Part shown: positions 48,703 to 60,591 of the stretch, in pieces
Position numbering within the stretch: the stretch's first letter is position 1
How the letters are laid out: each line of letters begins with the position of its first letter
Assembly: GCA_034440575.1 (NCBI GenBank)
Contig: JAOTOL010001437.1
Location: forward strand, 176,501-240,500
DNA from: Imbricaverruca yamaguchii
Lineage: Eukaryota > Arthropoda > Thecostraca > Neoverrucidae
Reading direction: 5' to 3'
DNA: 64,000 nt
The notes under the pieces: generated by a model
Database searches by the model: none
The model's input: the letters and a program-made list of their open reading frames with translations, nothing else
Told to the model about the DNA's origin: nothing
Translations under genes and position numbers: made by a program

Positions 48703-48840
48703 TTAACCCGCCCTCCTGTCAGATCCTCGCAACCCGTCCCGGTGGGGGGTCGTTAAGGGCCCCCTCTAATCTCCAAACTAAGCGTCAGACGAAAACGAAA
48801 TAGGTGTCGGAAAGCGCTCGATGGGTAGGCCCAGACACCG
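48703..48840 (+). mobile_element. R1 element fragment (copy d)
   Basis: Starts TTAACCCGCCCTCCTGTCAG at 48703 with GATCCTCGCAACCCG, AATCTCCAAACTAAGCGTCA and AGGTGTCGGAAAGCGCTCGA; only the first 140 bases remain. Confidence 0.7.
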
Positions 48841-49084
48841 TGTTTTGTATTTTCTCGAAAAAGTGGCCGCCAAGCCACAGACATAGCGCCTCTCCCAAAC
48901 TCAGCCACCCCGTCGGCGAGTGGAGGGACCCGGGGAACGTCTGAAATGGGTCCCACGCCTCCGCCGCAGCCGAGTGTCTCCCAGAAACGCGGGCTTCCTT
49001 CGTCCGAATCCCCGCCGTGTGGTAGCTCACAGAGGTCCCGCCCAAGGACAAATTAACTTGGGCCTGATCGGAGCTACCTCCATG

Positions 49085-51910
49085 AGTCCTCGAAAGACCC
49101 TACTTCAAGACAGGGCACCGGGACTCAATTTTAAAACCGCATCCGACATTTTTTTTAGCAACAATGACGTCCCGCATAAAGCGTTTCTCAGGAAAACACG
49201 CCCCAGTTCCTCTCCCGGTCTTGCACATGGCAGGACAGGACATCATCGACCCGGAAGAAATGGCTGATAAGATAGGATGTGCTTTGTCCGCACGCTCGGA
49301 AAATACATATAACGGGCAATTCTTGAGACACAAGGATCGGTGCGAGGCACGCCCTCTTTATTTTTCCATCACAGACGTCCTCCAGTACAACATGCCATTC
49401 TCCATTACCGAATTAACCGCAGCAATGAGCACACTCAAGAGCGTGGCAGAGGGTTCCGACACTATGCATAATGATATGATAAAACGTTTACCAGCTGCTG
49501 CTTTAGAAGCACTTTTGGAAGCACTAAATGCAATGTGGGCATCGGGCGCAATTCCACCTGCATGGCGGAAAGCAATTGTAGTGCACATACGTAAACCAAA
49601 TAAATCTGGCAATGATCCACTACATTATCGTCCAATCTCACTGACCTGCTCCCTGTCTAAACTGTTCGGAAAAAGTGGTGAACGTCCGATTCGTGTGGTT
49701 TTTATAACATAACGATCTCCTTACTGTGATACAGAGTGGGTTCCGAAAACACCGTAGCACAATTGACCGCATTTTAACACTCGGCTCCGTTGTGCGCTCT
49801 AGTTTTATGAAACGCCACCACACAGCAGCGATATTTTTTACATTGACGGTGCATATGACACGGCGTGGCGTCACGGTATCCTGATGAAGTTATACACTAT
49901 GGGAATCAGAGGTCCCATGGGTGTCTTCTTGTCCAATGTTCTATCTTCCAGAACGTTTCGCGCTAGAATAGGAAACTCCCTATCTGGCACATTTTCACAA
50001 GTTAACGGAGTCCCGTAGGGGAGCGTACTGAACGTAGCATTTTTTGCAATTTCAATCAATGATGTGGGTACCTTGCTGCCGACTTCCGTAGGGAGAGCGC
50101 TTTTCGTGGATGATTTCGCCATATGGTCCTCTTCACGCTCTGTGCACGCGGTTGAGAGACAACTTCAAATGGCTGTTCGGAAGGTGCAGGATTGGTGCAA
50201 CAAAACCGGTTTTGTTATGTCTACATCGAAAACCACAGCTATCAACTTCTGCCGGAAACGCTCCTGTACTGACCCCATGACTCAATGGACGCCATATACC
50301 ATTCAAGCCAGCTGCTAAGTTTCTGGGTGTGTGGATGGATCGCCGACTGACATACACCACCCACATCAACGATCTTGGCACAGAAATGTGCAAAGCGACT
50401 ACAGGTAATGCGTACAGTCTCTAGATGTTCGTATGGAGCAGATAGATCTATCTTGCTTCTTATGTATCTATCGCTCGTGCGTTATAAAATTGACTACGGA
50501 TGTTTTAATTATGACGGAACGTATGCCACAACCAAGCGTCGCCTTGATGTGATCCACAATGCAGCTCTTCGCATCGCTACTGGAGCCTTTCGCACTTCAC
50601 CGGCTGCTAGTGTAATGGTAGAAGTAGACGAGCCACCTCTTGCGCTACGCCGAAAGTTATTGGGCGCGAGATGCGCATGTAATGTCGCACAAAACCGGAA
50701 CCATCCTGCCTATCGGTGGATATTTTCAGGGACATCAAGAGCACGTCACAGGGCTCAGCGTGGATTACCGTTTTCCACTCGTATGTCCTCGATTCTTCGA
50801 TAATATAATATCCGGCCGCGTTCCATAGCACGTGAAATCAACCGAGCACTCCCCTTTGACATGCTGTCCCAGTGAATACTGACGTGACTTTGACCTGCTC
50901 AAGGAAAGGCCAGGTAAACCCGGAGGAACTCCGCATGTTAGCATTGGAAAAGATACATGAATATCACGACTTTTAGGGCATTTACACAGACGGCTCAAAG
51001 TCGGTCTCTGGTGTCGGGTGTGCTTACGTAAGTCGACAAGGTGTTCGATCTTTTTGTTTACCGATTCAAACCTCGATTTTTAGTGTCGAACTGTATGCCA
51101 TTCTACAAGCCCTCTATTTTATACAGAAAGACCGCTCCACAAAGTACGTGGTTTTCACAGACTCTCTGAGCAGTCTCCTGGCACTGAACACCTTTAACCA
51201 GGATAACCGACTTGTTCGGAGGATTATCAAAGTAGTAAAATCCCTGCATGACATCGGAATAAACATAGTGTTCTGCTGGATCCCTGGCCATGCTGGACTC
51301 GCCGGAAACGAAGCAGCTGACATAACCGCCAAACACGCCAGTAGCAATAGCCGTGTGGTCCATCTACGGCTCCCTCCAAGAGATATATACCCTACAATAT
51401 TGTCAAGTATACAGTCAGAATGGCATCGAACCTGGAATTCGAAGTGTAGTAAGCTCAGGGTTTTAAAACCGACACTAGGAAAGTGGCTGTCCTCTCACCG
51501 AACCAAACGCCGGAAAGAAGTAATACTCTGCCGATTGAGAATAGGCCATACCTTTGCAACACAGTTATATGTTGACCGGTGATGACCGACCGCTATGTCC
51601 GCGCTGTTCTAACCCGCTTACCGTGTACCATATTTTAGTTGGCTGTACACTGCTAGGTCCTCTACGACGCCAGATTTTCGGACGGTTGAATACCGACTCT
51701 TCTTTACGTATGCTTATAGGGAACGACTCAGAGGTCGTGGCGTCTGGGAATATTTTAATGTTCTTTCGACAAGCTCGCCTTGACGTGATATACCCCCACC
51801 CGTGAAGATGGATAGAAAGCCATGATAGCAACACCGTAGATTGATTACAATTCAGTTATGGGCGCAAAATGACCCTAGATGTCGACGCGCCCCTAAACTC
51901 CAATTCACCA
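49085..51910 (+). mobile_element. I-superfamily LINE with RNase H, 5'-truncated and frameshifted
   Basis: RT blocks: FSITELTAAMSTLKSVAEGS, IPPAWRKAIVVHIRKPNKSG, LHYRPISLTCSLSKLFGK (49164-49710), SGFRKHRSTIDRILTLGS, then the catalytic FVDDFAIWSS near 50105-50130. RNase H follows: YTDGSKSVSGVGCAYVS (50985), FSVELYAILQAL, VFTDSLSSLLAL and WIPGHAGLAGNEAAD (51280). A C-terminal zinc-knuckle-like CPRCSNPLTVYHILVGC is at 51597. The 3' UTR ends GGGCGCAAAATGACCCTAGA ... CCCCTAAACTCCAATTC. Several frameshifts and a stop in the GVPQGS block make it inactive. Confidence 0.9.
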
Positions 51911-53640
51911 CACAATGTTAATTTATCATTTTCCATATTCAATACAAAGTATGCCCTGAATATCAGGACCTGGACCCATCCACTAACTTCGTGAGATGTA
52001 TCCAGCCTTGATCACATCACACCAAGGCTGCATGTTAATTTCACATCAAGCCAGGGGCTAGAAGTTTAAAGAACTTCAGAACCTGTTTTCAGGTTTAATG
52101 AAAATGACAAGCTCACATTAATAGGGTACCGAACTAGGGAGTTCGGACCGCGCCCCCCCCCCCCACATACCCAGATCGCCAGCGATGTCCCACACAGACC
52201 AATCCGTTTCAGTGCCACAATTATTGGTTGTTGTTTTGCACTGTTTGTGTCGCTAGAGGTAAGCTGAACCCCTGCCACACTGGGGTACGGCCGGAGGGGA
52301 ATCTGCACCTCAATATTTTTTGTATTGATAGCTCGAAAATGCGCGGGAATATAAATTTGAAACATTCGATACGTTCATGCCATGAGCCACGTCACCACCA
52401 GCGTCTTTTGAATGTCAATAATTGCGAAACAAAGAAGCTGGCTATTTGTTTTCGCCAAATGGCAGCCAAATCAATGGGCAGCAATACTACCAACTAAGAT
52501 TCTTTGCGGTGCAACGTGGTTGCTAAAATTCGTAAAACATGCAAAAACATCTCCGTCTTGCGGGGGTGTTAAGCTTTTAAAAAATCTGGATATATGACAT
52601 TATGATTCAGTTTGTTTATATTCATAGCAACTTTCAAGTGCACCCCTTCCAAAATGGGATATGGGATGCAAAAATGTTCGGTGATTGCTCTCATGTGAAA
52701 ATTGAGTGTTGCACGTTGTCGCCGCACCGTTTGCGGTCAACGTTGAGCCAACATCAGTGACACTAGCCTTTGACATTGCTTGAAACCTTGCAGTCCTTCC
52801 AACTGTTAGGCAAGCAAAGCAAACATGAAAACTAAGCGGGAGTTGTTTTACACGCCTTTGAGGAGGTAGGTGCCACCTCGGTGTTGGCTCCCCCCCCACA
52901 TAATGTAAGCTTTAGTATGCGACCCTTTACGCTCTAGAGCCTTCACTACGACCCTTCACCAAGCAAAGGGCTTCCTATTGCCTTCATGCGTTGTACGCCC
53001 CCTCCACCCAATAGTTTTCGAAATCAGCGGACCTTGATAAATAAAAATGTTCCAAATAAAGCGGGGAGATATCAATTACCAATCGCTCCATGCGTTTGGA
53101 CATGTTTCTTTTATTGCGTATTTGTATTTACTAAGATTTCTCTGCAAAAACATTGTATGAGCTTACGACCAGATTTAGTATTTGAAAAGGTCACGTCAGC
53201 CACTGTATGACCCCGATCTTGTACTTGCTCATGGATGTCTTTCTTGGCTACCTTAATGGATAAGGCGCATGGCGTCACCCAAATTCGGCCTCTGCGCTGC
53301 CTTAATTTTATATTTTGCTAGAATCAAAACTTCACCGCAAGTGTATGAAATTTTAACCTTTGGAAGGACCTGTGACATCACACATAGCACTTTGTCAATA
53401 TGCTTGACCTATCTGAGCCCATCTCATTGAGCTTTGTCGTCCGCCGCCGAAAGCAAAGCAATCGGCCCATGACCTTTCAAGCTAAGGCAGTGGGAATAAT
53501 CCGCGTCCCCTCCCCCAGTGATTTTCGGGTTAATGCACCCAGGAACATAAACTACTTACTAAGCTGATGAATGAAACTTGCTAGGCTTCGTCCGTCATCA
53601 GCCCATTAATGTCTATTTGTTTATGTGCATTCAAATCCTG
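51911..53640. other. intergenic, nothing recognised
   Basis: Holds a C run at 52156-52166. Several short frames lack recognisable similarity. Confidence 0.35.
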
Positions 53641-53742
53641 TTCGGGAGGGCGATTTTAACGCACGCCAAACCATTTGTTGTTGAGTAAACGTCCACGGTC
53701 GTGGATGTCTTATAGAACAATTTTTACACGAGGAGACCTTGT

Positions 53743-53973
53743 GTGTCTTCAACGCAGGTACCAGCAATCACTTTGGTTTGTCATCCGGAGTTGGCATCCG
53801 AAGTCCCTGCGCCGGACTTCAGTATCTGGGTACAATATTTTGATTGGTCGGTGGGCAGTGACCCTCTGGAAAGTGACCACTTCCAAGCTTGGCTCGAATA
53901 CCGTGATGCCCAGTCCCTGTACACGATTGAAAATTCGCAAGGCAAACTCGATGAACTACAGAGCACAGCTTGA
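53743..53973 (+). other. unrecognised open frame, possibly an exon or transposon remnant
   Basis: After a TTCAACGCAG (acceptor-like) the frame reads VPAITLVCHPELASEVPAPD, FSIWVQYFDWSVGSDPLESD and HFQAWLEYRDAQSLYTIENS before a stop. Its composition looks protein-like. I do not recognise a family. It may belong to the degenerate element downstream. Confidence 0.3.
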
Positions 53974-55235
53974 AGCAGCGTAGGCAGCCGATGGCCAGGA
54001 GCAACCACAATGTGGAAATATTGAACTCGCTGCGCCTAAAGTCTGCGTAAGCTTGCGTACCTCGCACGTCTGCCGCTCCCAGGAGCACGCCATTCCCATT
54101 GTGGACGGAAAAATGCGCAGTCGCCACACGTGCGAGGAAACGAGCCAACAAAAGCCGAGTAAAAGCAAACCGCTTTTACATAAAACATGATTATCTTTGG
54201 TATGGCCGTGGCTCCAGCATGACGTACTATCCGGACGGCAAAGCAGCTATCGTGGCGAGAATGTATGAGCCAAATAAAGAAACATACACCGACTGAGCAA
54301 GTGATGGCGCAGTAGATGGCACGTCTGTTCATTCCTGGGATGGCTGTGGTTGAAAGAGCTGGGTGAAGCTGGTCAGCATGGCTGCGTAAAAGCGAGATGT
54401 AGTGGCCGTCTTGGTCATTTTCCTAGCTTCTCGAAATGACGCGCCCCTGTCACTTCAATTGTGTGACGCTCTACTCGAGTTTAAAAACTGGGTAAACTCA
54501 GTCACGGGCAGAATAGTTACCCTCGCAGTTAGGACAGCACAAGGTTTTCAATGAGCAAGTTTGCAATGTCCACATAAGTATCCGAGGAGGCACGTCGCGG
54601 GCATCTCGGCTTGAATCAACAGTGACGACTATTATGTCCGTACCCATGGCAGACGAAGCATTTCATCGGGATTTGGCGATAAAAGCGGACCCTGACCCTA
54701 ACGTGCCGATTCTTACATGAGTAGGCTGTGTTTTAGAGTTAAAAGTGAGTACACTGTTCTTTGTGTCGTGTGAAACACCATGCCTACCATTTTTAATCTA
54801 GCCTCCAGGATCATGTAAGTCCGCGAACAAATTCTTCAATTTGTACACCTTGTAGGCCATGACAAGTGGTGACACTTCTTGAGGAGTTTTTGGCACGATG
54901 AGTTTCACATTCAGGGGCACAGTCCTTTGAAAGTGTTTCCCGTCGACGGTGTACGTGCACGTAAATGCCGTGGCTTTTAGCGCCGCTTAACTTCCTCCGG
55001 AGCCGAAAATTCCACTTCGATGCCACCATCACCTACCTGTCGCACCGTACCATTGTACCGAATCGATTGGTGCCCTCCCACCGTTCGAAAGGGCTGAGGT
55101 CGGACAGTTTGAGCTCTGAACTCGAACAGATCAGGACGGTGAGGTCAACGAACTCGGGATCCACTTCAGTTCCACGTTCGGTGTCTTGCTAGATCGCGTT
55201 CCCCTGACGGAATGAGAATCCCTAGCAGAAGGGCG
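53974..55235. other. degenerate sequence, nothing firm
   Basis: Short frames without clear similarity, possibly a decayed 5' part of the LINE remnant at 55590-56275. Confidence 0.3.
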
Positions 55236-55589
55236 AGTGGAGCCAGCGACTAAATCAGGCCTCATCGAGGAGGCGCGGGACTGGAAGAGAGAAACGGGAA
55301 CGACAGATCGTCCAAGACAAGGGCGACGGTTTATTTGCATGTCAGAAGAATCCATGGAAGTGTTTTGTGTCGGCCCTGCGGGACGTTCCATATCAAGGGG
55401 CATTACAGGGGGACGCTTGCTGCCGTGAAAGCAGGACGCCAAACGCCCGCAAAACTACACGGGGCGGGCAGCACCTTTGCGAGGCCGGGAGAGAGAGAGG
55501 CTTGCCACTCCAGCCGCACGTGAGCCCCGCCCACCTCCTTCACCTCGGCCCACCTCAGCCAACAGGCGCTGTGAAGAAACCCTGGTCCC

Positions 55590-56275
55590 CAGCCCTTCCT
55601 AGCCATGTGGATATTTCTGGAAACGAGTTGGCGGAAGCTGCGGCGGAGCGATCAGCACGCACGCCGTGCACTCGGACGCTGCCACTTCCTGACACGGACC
55701 ATTGCCGAGAGGTGTCCGTCTTCCTCCACGACAAGTGGCATTCAATGTGGGACGCGACACAGGCGAACACACAGAGCAATTAAGCAACGTCCGAGAATGT
55801 GCAGCTCGCCTATCGTAAACATAGACAGGAGGTTGCACTTTGTCGCCTCCGCATAGGGCATGCTCATGCCACTCGCTGTTAGTTGTGCGGTGGTAAGAAG
55901 CCTCGGTGCACAGGATATTGTGCACCACCGACAGTTCGCCATGTTTTGATATCGTGTTCTCTTTATGCTGACGAGAGTAATCGCCAATTTGGATTTACAC
56001 AGGCAGATTCACTCAGTGATATTCTGTCTGACACGTCTAGCAATGCCCAACTAGGACGACGGATCGACTTCCTGTTCGACATATCGTTATCGGCAACATA
56101 TACTCATCACTGATATGCATTGGACGCAAAGTATATAGCACAATAGCACCAGCTAGGCGATGCCTGCAATGAGAAGCTTGATACTATCTCTAACCGTATT
56201 TTGATGAATATCTGAGTAATGGGCGCAACATGGCCCTAGTTTTAGACGCACCCTGAAGCCTAAATAAGCCACAAA
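55590..56275 (+). mobile_element. second I-superfamily LINE remnant (RNase H end and 3' tail)
   Basis: LPSHVDISGNELAEAAAERS is the last RNase H block (compare WIPGHAGLAGNEAAD at 51280). VALCRLRIGHAHAT and the C-terminal CAPPTVRHVLISCSLY follow through frameshifts. It ends with GGGCGCAACATGGCCCTAGT and ACGCACCCTGAAGCC (56222-56262), the same 3' tail as the LINE at 49085-51910. Confidence 0.8.
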
Positions 56276-56975
56276 ATCCTGTTCTGGAACTGTGCACTCA
56301 AGATGTCAATAAGTATCGGATCCAGGAATTGCCATTGGGGCACATGTCCGGATGGAACGCCTATGACTGAAAAATAGAGTGCTGGGGGTATGCAATCGAG
56401 CCTTCCCGTAGTGATGCGTTCCATTTCCAGAGGGGTTCTTTTTCGCGGCTGGAAAACCGCCACCTTACCATGGGAAGCATGCTCCCAGGTGTCAACACAA
56501 CGCCAATACAATGCATACGCTGTCAATAAATGCATGTCTCTGTGGTCGGAACTGGTTGCGGCGGCTTACCAGGGCCGATATACTGAACCAGACTTGCGCG
56601 TACACAGCTGCAACGAGAATTAACGATGGGGTTTGCAGCAGTCTGTTGCATGGTTTGCAGTTTTTTAGCCACTAACCCTGTGGTTCCTGATTTGACCACT
56701 GGTAAAACAGAGGCGTCAAAACCATTTGTACCGGTAAACACTTCCACATAATTTGCTTAACCTGTTGTATATGCGATGCACGCTGTATACATGACACGCC
56801 ATTTTTATCCCTAGTAGTGTCATGCACCATACTTGTGTAATACATAAAAAGATTAAAATAATGAACGGAAAATATCCGACGGAAAACAAACAAGGCCCCA
56901 ATCTTTTGCCTATTTCACCTCTTTTTTAATGGTTAAACGATAAATGGTTGTAATAGCAAGTTATCTTTTCAAGAC
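56276..56975. other. intergenic, nothing recognised
   Basis: AT-rich with no recognised coding or repeat content. Confidence 0.35.
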
Positions 56976-57627
56976 ACTCAACTTGGGTTTAGGAAAGGAC
57001 GGTCGTGTCTCACAAATTTCTTGGACTTTTTGAACTTCGCCACAGAACAATTTGATCAGGGAAATCAGGTTGATGTTAGTATCTTGACTTTAGTAGGGCC
57101 TTTGACAAGGTACCCCATAAACGATTAATGATACAGCTTCAGGCCCATGGTTTTGCAGGTAGCATCTTAAAATGGATAGAGTTGTGGCTTTCAAATGAAC
57201 AGCAAAGAGTGATGCTAAATGGTACAGTCATCATGGCAAAATGTTGTTAGTGGAGTCCCCCCAGGGGTCAGTACTGGGGGCACTACTATTCATTATATTT
57301 GTAAATAACATTGAAAGTGGCCTGAGCGGTAGTTTTGAAATTTGCGGATGATTTGAAGGTCTTTAGGGCAATAACAGGTCAAAATGAGCATATCTCGCTG
57401 CAAAAAGACTTAGACGAACTTGTGAAGTGGTCCGAAGAATGGCAAATGGAATTTAATGTTGATAAGTGCAAAATCATACATGCAGGTAAGCAGCATATGA
57501 AGGCTCCATACTTGATGGGTGGCCAAGTGCTTTCAGTGCCTCAACAGGATAAGGATTTAGGTGTTATTCTAAACACAAAATTGTGGGCATCAGAACAGAC
57601 CAAGGAAGCCAGGAAGAAGGCACTGAG

Positions 57628-58184
57628 AATGCATTAATTGATCGTGACAACCACCGATCCAACTTCATTGCTGACGGTGAAAGATGAAGATGATGACAGC
57701 AAAGTCGGCCGGTCCGGGGTTTGACAGTCAGGTACTTATCACTTGCTGCTCGTGTACTTGGTAACAGCCTTCGTGCCCTCGGACACAGCGTGCTTGGCAA
57801 GCTCACCGGGCAGCAGGAGGCGAACTGCCGTCTGGATCTCCCGCGACGTGATGGTGGATCGCTTGTTGTAGTGAGCAAGACGCGATGCCTCTGCAGCGAT
57901 ACGTTCGAAGATGTCGTTGACGAACGAGTTCATGATGCTCATGGCTTTCGACGAAATGCCGGTGTCCGGGTGGACCTGTTTGAGAACCTTGCAGATGTAG
58001 ATGGCGTAAGACTCCTTCCTCTTCTTCCTACGCTTCTTGTCTCCTTTCGAGATGTTCTTTTGGGCCTTGCCCGCCTTCTTGGCGGCCTTGCCGCTAGTCT
58101 TCGGTGGCATGCTTGACCCAGACTGTCCGTAACAGCCACTGCACGTGGAGGACATGTATTGTTAAATAAAATAAATAAATAATG
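57628..58184. mobile_element. H2B-bearing insertion flanked by AATG duplications
   Basis: LINE sequence stops at GAGAATG (57628-57631) and resumes at AATGCTCGGG (58181-58184). The intact LINE copy reads AGAATGCTCGGG once. The insert is therefore about 549 bp with a 4 bp duplication. An A-rich AAATAAAATAAATAAATA tract (58163-58180) lies at the right end, on the H2B 5' side. Confidence 0.75.
57739..58110 (-). CDS. H2B: histone H2B, intact and intronless
   Basis: A 123-residue protein starting [19 protein letters not shown], with the histone fold including [20 protein letters not shown] and ending [11 protein letters not shown]. Length and sequence are those of arthropod H2B. It pairs with H2A in the nucleosome. 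The start is the ATG at 58110; an upstream in-frame extension to 58155 is not H2B-like. One change stands out: [11 protein letters not shown], where H2B normally has YAIYIYKVLKQ. No canonical histone 3' stem-loop (GGYYYTTNTNARRRCC) was found in the roughly 105 bp before the LINE resumes, and only about 70 bp separate the ATG from LINE sequence on the other side, including a T-rich TATTTATTTATTTT. It may be a displaced copy whose expression is doubtful. Confidence 0.95.
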   Translation of the reverse strand: MPPKTSGKAAKKAGKAQKNISKGDKKRRKKRKESYAIYICKVLKQVHPDTGISSKAMSIMNSFVNDIFERIAAEASRLAHYNKRSTITSREIQTAVRLLLPGELAKHAVSEGTKAVTKYTSSK

Positions 58185-58825
58185 CTCGGGGCAATAAATA
58201 GGAATGTATCACACAGAAGTGAGGAAGTCATCAGGAAGCTTTACTGTGCATATGTCAGGCCACATTTGTAATACTGCATCGAAGCTTAGTCTCCTAACTA
58301 TGAAAAAGATTGTTGGCTTTTAGAGATAGTACAAAAGAGGGCTACAAAAATAGTTAATGGTATAAGCAACCTGGCATATGAGAAAAGATTGAAGAAATTG
58401 AATATGTTTTCACTTAGATATAGAAGGCTGAGAGATCTCATCGACATCTTTAAATTTGTCCATGGCCTGGAGAGGGGATATCTTGGGGAAATGTTTTAAT
58501 TTAACAGAAATGATGCAATTAGAGGTCATAAATTAAAAATTAAAGTTAACCACAGCAGAACAAGGTTAAGGCAGACTTTCTTCACCAACAGGTTAGTAGA
58601 ACACTGGAACCAGCTGCCAGAAAACATTGTCAGTAGCAGCACATTAAACATCTTTAAAAACAGCATAGACAATCATTATATGAATAGAGGACTTGCTTTT
58701 CAGTATTACAGGGAGGGCTGATTGACAGATTTGGTGGGCAACTGGTTCAGTATACAGAGTGGAACCAAGAAGGGCCCTTGTGGCTCATAGTTGCACTAAC
58801 CTTTTATGTCTTTGTCTTTATGGTA

Positions 58826-59640
58826 CTACCCCCTCCCCAACACCTGCTTATTGTTTGGTACTCACTGCTGGACTTGGCAGCAGTGTATTGCGCGGTATTA
58901 ACCCCGCTACTGTGCTGATAATAGACCGCTGCATTGTGCAGGATAGGCGTGCATATACCTCACACACATACATGTCTTGCACACGTACAATGCAAACGTC
59001 AGGGAAGTAAATACATAATGTATTCTGATTTACATATTCAATATATTTATTGTTTGTACATCGTCACCAATTGCCAATGTTGCGGTCTGAACGAGCTGCG
59101 TCCAGCACACATTACGCGCTAGGCTTTCGATGATGCGCGATCCGCACTGCTTTCCGGCAAAGTTTGTGCAAACGTTCACGTATACGCGTAATCAACCTTG
59201 AAGATGTTGGTTAATACTACGCAATGTCCAATTACACATTAAACAATGCATTGCGCACTTGCCCTTCAACATCACGTGAACTCGCGCCTAACCTGAAAAG
59301 ACAAACTAAAGCATACAATCGGACCATAGACACTACCGCATGACTTAATTCATAAATGCAACTAACTTGCTTAAGATCATGGCAATGGTGAAACATCCAC
59401 CCCGATTTCGAGAACAACATTCCCGCTTTCCCTGGCGTTTCCAAAGCGAGGATCCTCATCGATGTGTGCCAGTCATGTGATCCAGCGGCCGTCCGGTATG
59501 CATGTACCTCAAATATTATCTACAAAGGAAGGTAAAATAATGCATAAATACCAACAGGCAGCATGAGCTGTTGTGAAGACCTTTGCCACACTATAAGTGG
59601 GATATTTATAAACCAGTCCCATGGCATGCACTCTCAAAAC
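58826..59640. other. intergenic, nothing recognised
   Basis: Between the LINE and the XPA gene. No gene or repeat identified; it would include the XPA 3' UTR (minus strand). Confidence 0.4.
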
Positions 59641-59682
59641 GAGAAACATATGACTAGTATTGCACCGACATCCTCCACAATT

Positions 59683-60591
59683 TCACATTTTCTCATATGT
59701 CTGCGAGTGGTCGCACTCTGTACAAGAGCGTGTGTACATGTCTTCCTCCTCGTTGTACACTTCTTCACCGTAAGTGTGTTCGTGCCCACTCAGGTCCTTC
59801 TTGTAGACGCTGCTGCGCACTGCCATTCTCAGCTCCTTGACTCGCTTGTTTAACTTATTCACCTTTACCTTTTCTTGTTTAGCGTTGCGCAGCTCGTGCT
59901 GGCGCTCCAGCTCCTCCTCGGAGCCCCACACCTCCAGCGCTCTCTCTTCCACCTGAAGTCGCAGGTAGAGCCGCATCTCTCCCCAGCGCGGGTTGTGCGG
60001 GTTGCGGCGGGTGATGTAGCGCAGGACGGGCGCCCGTCTGTCCAGGTCGGCGTCCTGCAGTATATATTCGCGGCGCGCCTCGGTGCGCGTGATGAGCGCG
60101 TACTTGTCGGCGTGCTCTTTCCGGCAGCCGTCGCACACGGGCCGGTCGAAGCTGTCGACGAGGAACGAGGAGGCCACCGGCCGGCCGCACTCGTCGCACT
60201 CGGGCCGCTCGGAGACGTGAAGCGGCGCCGGCGACTCGCGCACGGTTGGTGGCGCCGAGGCGGCGCTGTCGCCGTCGGCCGCGTCTTCGATGAAGAACCC
60301 GCCGCCGGAGTCGACCAGACGGGAGCCTTGGACGCGCAGCACACGGCCGCCGCAGCCGTCGTCGAGCGCCGCCGAGCTGGACGGGTGTTCCAGCAGTCGC
60401 GCCTGACGCAGCAGTAGCGCCCGCTGTCGGTTGCGCTCCACCAGCGCGCGCTGGGACCGGCTCAGGGGTGGGCGGCCAGCCTGCGCGGTGTCAGCGCCGA
60501 GCTTCGCCTCTGATGCCACACAGCCGCCTGTGGAGGCACTGGCCTTTGCAGGTCCTGCTTCGGGGGTCGCAGACTCACGTCTCCGCTTCAT
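59683..60591 (-). CDS. XPA: XPA, nucleotide excision repair damage-verification protein
   Basis: A 302-residue protein in one uninterrupted frame (human 273). XPA scaffolds nucleotide excision repair in the nucleus, binding damaged DNA junctions, RPA, TFIIH and ERCC1-XPF. Visible features: basic N-terminus (KRRRE, likely nuclear targeting); GGGF at 96-99 followed by acidic residues, the ERCC1-binding motif; zinc finger C132-x2-C135-x17-C153-x2-C156; then ITRTEARREYILQDADLDRR, NPHNPRWGEMRLYLRLQVEE and RALEVWGSEEELE, the DNA-binding core; and C-terminal CTECDHSQTYEKM, the conserved family end. The vertebrate gene has several introns, so the absence of any here is notable. No stop or frameshift is present. 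Start chosen at ATG 60591, the first Met before KRRRE. Confidence 0.96.
   Translation of the reverse strand: MKRRRESATPEAGPAKASASTGGCVASEAKLGADTAQAGRPPLSRSQRALVERNRQRALLLRQARLLEHPSSSAALDDGCGGRVLRVQGSRLVDSGGGFFIEDAADGDSAASAPPTVRESPAPLHVSERPECDECGRPVASSFLVDSFDRPVCDGCRKEHADKYALITRTEARREYILQDADLDRRAPVLRYITRRNPHNPRWGEMRLYLRLQVEERALEVWGSEEELERQHELRNAKQEKVKVNKLNKRVKELRMAVRSSVYKKDLSGHEHTYGEEVYNEEEDMYTRSCTECDHSQTYEKM

Larger units (their letters stand above)
56978..58825 (+). mobile_element. CR1/L2-like LINE, 5'-truncated, interrupted by an H2B gene
   Basis: Begins abruptly in the RT at CAAGACACTCAACTTGGGTT (family [16 protein letters not shown]). RT continues with [20 protein letters not shown] (catalytic FADD kept) to ARKKALRM at 57631, then resumes at 58185 as [23 protein letters not shown] sequence through to the end, with an ATGTCTTT-type tail at about 58800-58823. 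The same order is seen uninterrupted at 6120-7985. Several frameshifts make it inactive. Confidence 0.9.

Noticed and set aside
58111..58155. N-terminal extension of H2B by 15 residues
   Set aside because: The extension (STCSGCYGQ...) is not H2B-like; MPPKTSGK is the standard N-terminus.
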